DNA of 64,000 nucleotides from Synechococcus sp. CC9902. Lineage in GTDB: Bacteria > Cyanobacteriota > Cyanobacteriia > PCC-6307 > Cyanobiaceae. The stretch spans positions 1,550,001 to 1,614,000 of the forward strand of contig NC_007513.1 in NCBI RefSeq assembly GCF_000012505.1. Direction: 5' to 3'. Made by a program: the position numbers and the translations under genes. The notes under the pieces were generated by a model. The model saw only the letters and a program-made list of their open reading frames with translations, was not told the origin of the DNA and did no database searches. Of this stretch, positions 58,884 through 64,000 are shown piece by piece; within the stretch, counting starts at the first letter, position 1; each line of letters starts with the position of its first letter.

Positions 58884-60386
58884 ATGATCCGTCCCCGCTG
58901 GCAAGGACTGAGGCCGCAGCAAAACGCTGTGGCATGGCGTCGATGGGACCGATTGGTGGCGATCATCGCCACCTTGAATTTGGCTTGGGTGCTCGTGGAT
59001 CTGAGCTACATCCCCCTCCGAAATTTTTGGTTGCAGCGCAACTTATATCCCGTTCCATCCCTCCCCCTGGTGGTTCCCCTTCCCTGGCTTCCCGATATCA
59101 CCCCCGTTTTAGATCCACTGAAAGGGATTCGGCCTCACCGCGAAACCCAGGCTTATCTCGATGGTTTCAAACGCCTCGACCAGGCACTCCAAACCGAGAG
59201 CAGCCTGGAATCGACCATCACGCTGCTGAAGCAACAACAAAAGCTGACGGAGAACCTCATCAGCTCTCAACGGTTGTTGAGTACCAGTAACGCGTCAGCC
59301 CTCGACCAACTAAAAAACCGCCTGCGAGCACGGACCGGCTTGAACTCAGCGCAACAGTCGGCCGACTTACTGCTCAGTGAAGGCCACATCAATCAGAGCG
59401 GATGGAATCGCGAACGCCAATTTTGGAACCAACAAATCCTTCCCCTGGTTGAAATCAACTATTGGAGAAGCATTGACGAAAACGGTCGACCAACGGACTT
59501 GAGTTGGCGCGTTGACGCTCCGTTTCAGCTGCTTTTTCTACTGGACATCGTTCTTCGATGTCTTCGGCTGAAGTCGCGATACCCAGCGATTCGCTGGCGG
59601 GATGCGGTTCTACGGCGATGGATCGACCTCCCACTATTGCTTCCCTTCGCCCGTTGGATGCGCCTTGTTCCTGTCACTGAGCGACTGTCCAGGACTGGGC
59701 TCATCCAACTGGAACCGCTTCGTGCGGTGATTAGCCGCGGCGTTGTGGCCCTCTTGGCCGTAGAGCTTTTCGAAGTGATCACCATTCGCGTGGTGGATAC
59801 CTTTCAACAGCTCATCCGATCGCCGCAGCTACCCGAGCGGGTGCGCAGCCTCTGCAGCCATCAAACGAGCAACGCAAACGAGGATCGGGAACTGCTCGAG
59901 TTACTCAGACTTTGGCTTCCGCTGTTGTTAACCAAAGTGGGGCCTGCCTTACGACCGCAGCTGGTGGCTTTGATCGGACATCTACTCCAACAAAGCTTGA
60001 GTCGGAGCGTGATGCCTGAACCACTGCGTCGTGTGGCAGCGCTTCAATCCGCCGAAGCCGAATTCAGCCGACAGCTGGCAACGGGGGTGGTGGATTCCGT
60101 GTTGGATGTATCTCGAGGGGCCGGCAACCGGATTGGTCAACGGGATCAAGTTCTGGAAACCCTTGGAACTGATGCCCTCGACCGTCTCTGGGAAGAACTG
60201 GCCGTGATCTTGGAACAAGGACCCGTTTTGGAGCGAAGCCAAGACCTACTCACCTCTTTTTTAGAGGAACTCAAACGTTCTGGATTCCGCCAATTCAGCG
60301 ATCAAGATGATGTTGACGCTCTGATCAGTGAATTGGACGGACTGAATTTCAGTCCTGCAGACCGGACGCCCAAACCTCCGGCTTGA
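58884..60386 (+). CDS. Unidentified membrane protein, conserved-looking
   Basis: A 500-residue protein with an early hydrophobic helix (RLVAIIATLNLAWVLVDLSY), a central hydrophobic block (PFQLLFLLDIVLRCLRL and the region to AVISRGVVALLAVELFEV) and long charged helical stretches before and after, possibly coiled coil. Its central region loosely resembles ion-channel voltage-sensor helices (FLLDIVLRCLRLKSRY), but no pore is visible. I do not recognise the family. It is divergent from lepB, and its last 38 bases overlap the convergent arsC-like gene. Confidence 0.75.
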   Translation: MIRPRWQGLRPQQNAVAWRRWDRLVAIIATLNLAWVLVDLSYIPLRNFWLQRNLYPVPSLPLVVPLPWLPDITPVLDPLKGIRPHRETQAYLDGFKRLDQALQTESSLESTITLLKQQQKLTENLISSQRLLSTSNASALDQLKNRLRARTGLNSAQQSADLLLSEGHINQSGWNRERQFWNQQILPLVEINYWRSIDENGRPTDLSWRVDAPFQLLFLLDIVLRCLRLKSRYPAIRWRDAVLRRWIDLPLLLPFARWMRLVPVTERLSRTGLIQLEPLRAVISRGVVALLAVELFEVITIRVVDTFQQLIRSPQLPERVRSLCSHQTSNANEDRELLELLRLWLPLLLTKVGPALRPQLVALIGHLLQQSLSRSVMPEPLRRVAALQSAEAEFSRQLATGVVDSVLDVSRGAGNRIGQRDQVLETLGTDALDRLWEELAVILEQGPVLERSQDLLTSFLEELKRSGFRQFSDQDDVDALISELDGLNFSPADRTPKPPA

Positions 60387-60711
60387 AACCAACCAGAAAA
60401 GAACCATCCGACCGTTTCACAAACGGTCGCTTGATCAACTTCCCGTCCTTTGCAAGTGCCGCGAGGGCTTCCGAGTCCGACATGGCTTTCACCACAGCTG
60501 AACCAAGGGCGCGGTAGCTCTGACCACTGGTGTTGAACAACAGCTTGCGATCGCCCAAAAAGGCGAATGCAGCGTCGAGATCGTTTCGAGATGGAGGATT
60601 TTCCACGATGTCGTGCACATCGTGGGCAATTCCTTGATCCGTGAGCCAAGCCAAGGCCTTTCGGCAAGTACTGCAGCGGTTATAGCTGTAAACCTGAAGC
60701 GGTTCAGCCAA
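60349..60711 (-). CDS. ArsC/Spx-family protein
   Basis: A 120-residue thioredoxin-fold protein of the ArsC/Spx family, with the redox pair Cys13-X2-Cys16 (NRCSTCRKAL). It also has SGQSYRALG and GKLIKRPFVKR, family-typical at the C-terminal half. Members reduce arsenate or bind RNA polymerase (Spx), and in cyanobacteria the role is unsettled. The start appears to be TTG 60711, two bases after the ferredoxin stop upstream on the same strand, suggesting an operon. Confidence 0.85.
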   Translation of the reverse strand: MAEPLQVYSYNRCSTCRKALAWLTDQGIAHDVHDIVENPPSRNDLDAAFAFLGDRKLLFNTSGQSYRALGSAVVKAMSDSEALAALAKDGKLIKRPFVKRSDGSFLVGFKPEVWASGLQD

Positions 60712-60713
60712 AA

Positions 60714-61103
60714 TCAGCGGCCAAACAACGACTTAATGGCACCAACAAGGCTGTTCGAACCGCGACCCACTCCCTCCTCGGGCTTGGTGCGAACCGTGAT
60801 GTCACCAAACACGGTTGTGCGGCAGCTGAGGCGGAAATTAGCCGGGCGATCGGCGAGGTAAACCTCTTCAACGTCGCTGCGGGGGGACAGGTTGTCTTGG
60901 CCCTCCACCACTTCCATGACACAGGTGCCGCACTGGCCAACACCGCTGCAATTGTTGAGGTTATTGAGGCTCTTGTAGGGATTAATTCCAGCGTCCAAGG
61001 ACGCCCTACGGAGATTTGCACCCTCAATGCACCCAACCTGTTCTCCTTCCTGCTCAAATCGGATGGTGGGCACGGGTTCTGCTGGATCTCTAGTGCGCAC
61101 CAA
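60714..61103 (-). CDS. 2Fe-2S ferredoxin, adrenodoxin-like cysteine spacing
   Basis: A 129-residue 2Fe-2S ferredoxin. The ligands are Cys52-X5-Cys58-X2-Cys61 (NNCSGVGQCGTCVMEV) and Cys94 (RLSC). The X5 spacing is that of adrenodoxin/ISC-type ferredoxins rather than of the photosynthetic PetF type (X4). A C-terminal tail of about 25 residues is basic and glycine-rich. The start is not certain: TTG 61103, GTG 61100 or GTG 61073. It is followed by the arsC-like gene. Confidence 0.88.
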   Translation of the reverse strand: MVRTRDPAEPVPTIRFEQEGEQVGCIEGANLRRASLDAGINPYKSLNNLNNCSGVGQCGTCVMEVVEGQDNLSPRSDVEEVYLADRPANFRLSCRTTVFGDITVRTKPEEGVGRGSNSLVGAIKSLFGR

Positions 61104-61143
61104 CTTACAAGCATCTGGCCATCAAGAGGGGACCAATTTCAGA

Positions 61144-61653
61144 TCAATTCGCGGCCTTAATGCAGGAGTCGAGTAATGGCTGCACTGCATGGACATCCCG
61201 CCAACCGCTAATCGTCACGACTCGTCCATCCAAATTGCGGTAAGTGCGGAAAAATTCAGCGACGTCTTCGAGCCGTGATGCGCCGATCTGCCGAATGCTG
61301 TTGATGGAGGCTTGTCGTGGGTCGGCTTCTGGCACGCACAGGATTTTGCCGTCGTAGGCACCGTGATCATTCATATCCAGCAGCCCGATGGGGCGGGCCC
61401 GGATCAAACATCCTGCAAAGGTTGGTTCCGCCATGATCACCATGGCGTCGAGGGGAGAGCCGTCCTCCGCCAAGGTATTCGGGATAAATCCGTAATCGAA
61501 TGGGTATCGCACTGATGCGTGCAAGACCCGATCCAGAACCATCACTCCTGACTCGGCAGAATATTCATACTTGTTGCGACTTCCTGCGGGAATTTCAACG
61601 AGAAGGTTGATCAACCCTGGTGAGGGAGACGGGGGCAGATGGCGGAGATCCAT
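61144..61653 (-). CDS. ppa: Inorganic pyrophosphatase, family I, altered active site
   Basis: A 169-residue family I soluble pyrophosphatase. Comparison with the E. coli enzyme gives matching positions Asp64, Asp69, Asp96, Asp101 and Lys103, but the residue equal to E. coli Asp67, a key catalytic acid, is Ser66 here (EDGSPLD instead of DGDPxD). I verified this codon (TCT). Activity may be low or lost, or carried by another residue. The fold motifs NKYEYS and YPFDYGFIP are intact. The gene is upstream of the ferredoxin on the same strand. Confidence 0.93.
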   Translation of the reverse strand: MDLRHLPPSPSPGLINLLVEIPAGSRNKYEYSAESGVMVLDRVLHASVRYPFDYGFIPNTLAEDGSPLDAMVIMAEPTFAGCLIRARPIGLLDMNDHGAYDGKILCVPEADPRQASINSIRQIGASRLEDVAEFFRTYRNLDGRVVTISGWRDVHAVQPLLDSCIKAAN

Positions 61654-61855
61654 GACGATCCAAGGTGGTGGGGATCAGTCGTGATGGCGAAATCGAACGA
61701 TCGGTGATGACAGCAGCCAGCGGCGCTCCGAGACTGAAACAAGCGATCAACAGCCCTGTTATCGCAGTGATTTGTGCACTCGGACTGAACGGTTCATCAG
61801 AGTCTGCGGCAGGGAGGCCGTCGTCACCGGATGGGAATGATGGGTCTGAAGCCAT
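61595..61855 (-). CDS. Possible small membrane protein overlapping ppa
   Basis: An 86-residue frame with an acidic, Pro/Ser-rich start, one good membrane helix ([21 protein letters not shown]) and a basic end, starting at ATG 61855. It overlaps the first 59 bases of ppa in another frame. The order and even length of hydrophobic and charged parts make a genuine protein plausible, but I cannot exclude chance. It would be the first gene of the ppa transcript. Confidence 0.4.
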   Translation of the reverse strand: MASDPSFPSGDDGLPAADSDEPFSPSAQITAITGLLIACFSLGAPLAAVITDRSISPSRLIPTTLDRHGSPPSAPVSLTRVDQPSR

Positions 61856-61930
61856 GGAATAGGAGGCTGCAGAGCAGCATCCACAACTCATCGTTGAAAG
61901 ATGTTGCTCAGTCTGTCATCGATTGCGTCG

Positions 61931-62398
61931 TTACGCAGCAGGACGTTCTTGACGATCGCGTCGCGCGGCCAGGTCGGATGGTGCTTCCTCTCCTGAACCC
62001 TCAAGATGAGCCCGAATCCCTCTGAGCTCCTCAAGAATGGCTCCCAGCATTTGTTGCGTGGCTGTTGAGGGTGAATTCAAAACCTCAACCGTGACCTCCT
62101 TAATCCGAAGAACATCCTTGGCAAAACGAGCAACCTCGTTGGGATGAAAATAAAGAGGATCTTTTTGATCGCTCCGATACTCGGGATTGAGCTTGCGAGG
62201 GTTAAAAGGAGGGTTGAGATTTCGGGGGTCTGTGTTGGTGTAGCGATACACCGAAGCCCGGGAACGATTCAAAGACTTCTGAACGTCATCGATGCCAACA
62301 AGAGCATCAGATTGCGCGGAGACGATGGGGGTTTCCATCGAGATATCAACTGATTGTTGAACTTGTGAGGCCACACTTTCAACAGATCGAGGAAACAT
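61931..62398 (-). CDS. Small protein with a likely helix-turn-helix
   Basis: About 155 residues from ATG 62398; ATG 62338 is an alternative start. Residues 33-65 (VGIDDVQKSLNRSRASVYRY then the basic NPRKLNPEYR) look like a winged or MerR-like helix-turn-helix. A helical segment (TQQMLGAILEELRGIRAHLE) follows and could allow dimer formation. Upstream reading frame to 62611 is open but does not look coding and collides with proS. Divergent from proS (about 145 bases apart). The function is unknown. Confidence 0.65.
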   Translation of the reverse strand: MFPRSVESVASQVQQSVDISMETPIVSAQSDALVGIDDVQKSLNRSRASVYRYTNTDPRNLNPPFNPRKLNPEYRSDQKDPLYFHPNEVARFAKDVLRIKEVTVEVLNSPSTATQQMLGAILEELRGIRAHLEGSGEEAPSDLAARRDRQERPAA

Positions 62399-62544
62399 TG
62401 AGGTCCGCGCGCTATAGCTTGATGGCTCGGACGGTAGCAGTTGAGACTCAGGTCGTACAGGGGTATCCAAGAGAAACGGACACTTCCGGCAGCGGCACCA
62501 GATCAAGCCGGTGATAGCTTCCAAAACTCTTTGAACTCTTTCCC

Positions 62545-64000
62545 ATGCGCGTCTCCCGCCTGTTGCTGGTGACGCTCCGGGATGTGCCAGCAGAAGCAGA
62601 GATTGCCTCACACCAATTGCTCTTACGCGGGGGATACATCCGCAGGATTGGGTCAGGTATCTATGGATACCTTCCGTTGATGTGGAAGGTGATCCAACGG
62701 ATTACTGCCATTGTTCGAGACGAACTCAACACCGCCGGGGCCCAAGAAACTCTCCTTCCTCAGCTACATCCCGCTGAACTGTGGCAACGCAGTGGCCGAT
62801 GGCAGGGCTACACCGCCGGAGAGGGGATCATGTTTCACCTTGAAGACCGACAGGGGAGAGAACTGGGACTGGGGCCAACCCACGAAGAAGTCGTGACCAG
62901 TCTCGCTGGGGAGCTGTTGCAGTCCTACAAACAGCTGCCGGTGAATCTGTACCAAGTCCAAACCAAATTTCGGGATGAAATTCGCCCCCGTTTTGGGCTC
63001 ATGCGTGGGCGTGAATTCATCATGAAAGATGCCTACTCGTTTCATGCCAACGAGGCCGATCTCCAGAACACTTATCTGGAGATGGATCAGGCCTATCGAC
63101 GCATTTTTGAACGCTGTGGCTTGGCAGCGGTTCCCGTTGATGCCGATAGCGGTGCCATCGGAGGCGCTGCGTCTCAAGAGTTCATGGTCACCGCCGATGC
63201 AGGCGAAGACCTGATCTTGTTGAGCGACGACGGCACCTATGCCGCCAACCAAGAAAAGGCCATCTCGACTCCTTCCAAGGCGATCCCCCTCGAAGGGGCC
63301 TCAATGGAGCTGATCAGCACTCCAGATGAGACCAGCATCGACGTGCTTTGCCGCTCCCATGGCTGGCATCAAAGCCAACTGATCAAAGTTTTACTGTTCA
63401 TCGCCCGCTTGGACGACGGCGTTGAACAGCCCCTCCTCATCAGCCTGCGAGGGGATCAAGACCTCAACGAGGTGAAACTGATCAATGCGGTGGGGCGCCT
63501 ATCAGGGCAAGAGGTCTTGGACTGCCGTCCAATCCAGACTGAAGACCTAAACAAACAGGGCATTGACACCATTCCCCTCGGCTTTATCGGACCGGATCTA
63601 GACGATGGCGTGCTGCGCTCAGCACGCAGTTGGACGAAACAATTTCTGCGTTGCACCGACAGCACAGCCGCAGCCATGGATCGCATGGTCTGTGGGGCAA
63701 ATCAACCCGATCAGCACCGCCTCTATGCCACGTGGGCCGATCTCGGTGGAGCACCCAAAAGCCTCGACCTGCGCAAGGCCAGAGCCGGTGAAGCCTGTGT
63801 TCACAATCCCGAGGCTCATCTCATCGAGAAGAGAGGCATCGAGGTGGGACACATTTTTCAACTGGGACGAAAGTATTCCGAAGCCATGGACAGCCGCTTC
63901 ACCAACGAAGCCGGCAAGACCGAACACTTTTGGATGGGCTGCTACGGCATTGGAATTTCACGGCTAGCCCAAGCAGCCGTTGAACAGCACCACGACGACG
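62545..64000 (+). CDS. proS: Proline-tRNA ligase, 5' part
   Basis: The first 485 codons of bacterial-type prolyl-tRNA synthetase, continuing past the window end. The N-terminus MRVSRLLLVTLRDVPAEAE and class II motif 1 region GSGIYGYLPL are clear. Motif 2 reads KFRDEIRPRFGLMRGREFIM. An editing-domain insertion (YAANQEKAIS and onward) begins near residue 230. ATG 62545 is the start. The end of the gene, with motif 3 and the anticodon-binding domain, is not in the window. Confidence 0.96.
   Translation, partial: MRVSRLLLVTLRDVPAEAEIASHQLLLRGGYIRRIGSGIYGYLPLMWKVIQRITAIVRDELNTAGAQETLLPQLHPAELWQRSGRWQGYTAGEGIMFHLEDRQGRELGLGPTHEEVVTSLAGELLQSYKQLPVNLYQVQTKFRDEIRPRFGLMRGREFIMKDAYSFHANEADLQNTYLEMDQAYRRIFERCGLAAVPVDADSGAIGGAASQEFMVTADAGEDLILLSDDGTYAANQEKAISTPSKAIPLEGASMELISTPDETSIDVLCRSHGWHQSQLIKVLLFIARLDDGVEQPLLISLRGDQDLNEVKLINAVGRLSGQEVLDCRPIQTEDLNKQGIDTIPLGFIGPDLDDGVLRSARSWTKQFLRCTDSTAAAMDRMVCGANQPDQHRLYATWADLGGAPKSLDLRKARAGEACVHNPEAHLIEKRGIEVGHIFQLGRKYSEAMDSRFTNEAGKTEHFWMGCYGIGISRLAQAAVEQHHDD

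Overview
The window looks like chromosome from a marine picocyanobacterium with alpha-carboxysomes, most likely a marine Synechococcus or a close relative. The evidence is Form IA Rubisco inside a cso operon, CsoS1D and CsoS1E, the CO2-uptake NDH genes ndhF4-ndhD4-chpX directly downstream, both protochlorophyllide reductases, a ferrochelatase with a Hlip tail, an EF-hand transaldolase, a PucC-family protein and moderately GC-rich coding DNA. The species cannot be fixed from the sequence alone.

Positions 1-17,330 are a carbon-concentrating supercluster. A single minus-strand run of 13 genes reads csoS1, rbcL, rbcS, csoS2, csoSCA, csoS4A, csoS4B, csoS1E, ndhF4, ndhD4, chpX, acRAF-like, cbbX (15,104 down to 1,743). 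It encodes shell, vertices, scaffold, Rubisco, carbonic anhydrase, CO2 uptake, and Rubisco assembly and repair. Its far end overlaps, tail to tail, a ClC-type chloride channel gene; upstream lie rdgB, csoS1D (tandem-BMC shell pore) and a small unidentified HTH-like gene. Hairpins sit between rbcL and rbcS, between rbcS and csoS2, and after csoS1E.

Positions 17,330-24,900 hold chlorophyll genes: chlN, chlB and chlL (dark-operative reductase), an AT-rich sulfotransferase that looks acquired, por (light-dependent reductase), a tiny psaM and a CRR6-type NDH-1 assembly factor.

Positions 24,900-38,300 are mostly housekeeping: TauE/SafE permease, lipoate ligase-like protein, M50 protease with a regulatory tail, trpF, folE, an SDR, the alkane genes ado-aar followed by accA, a creatininase-family gene, then an S1-domain protein, a Tab2-type translation factor and PgeF in a tightly overlapped run, and a large flavoprotein.

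Positions 38,300-64,000 hold ilvB with a zinc-ribbon tail, hemH, a tyrosine recombinase-like gene, a methyltransferase, cobO, pyrH-frr, a geranylgeranyl reductase-family gene, a photolyase, pucC, tal, an ftsL-like/ftsI division pair, a CPBP protease, a tandem histidine phosphatase, a degenerate dihydroorotase-like protein, lepB, ferredoxin, ppa and the start of proS. No rRNA, tRNA, CRISPR array, insertion sequence or prophage was recognised. The strongest leads concern the carboxysome cluster: CsoS2-like peptides in CsoSCA and CsoS1D, a ClC protein without its gating glutamate, and CbbX paired with a green-type Rubisco.
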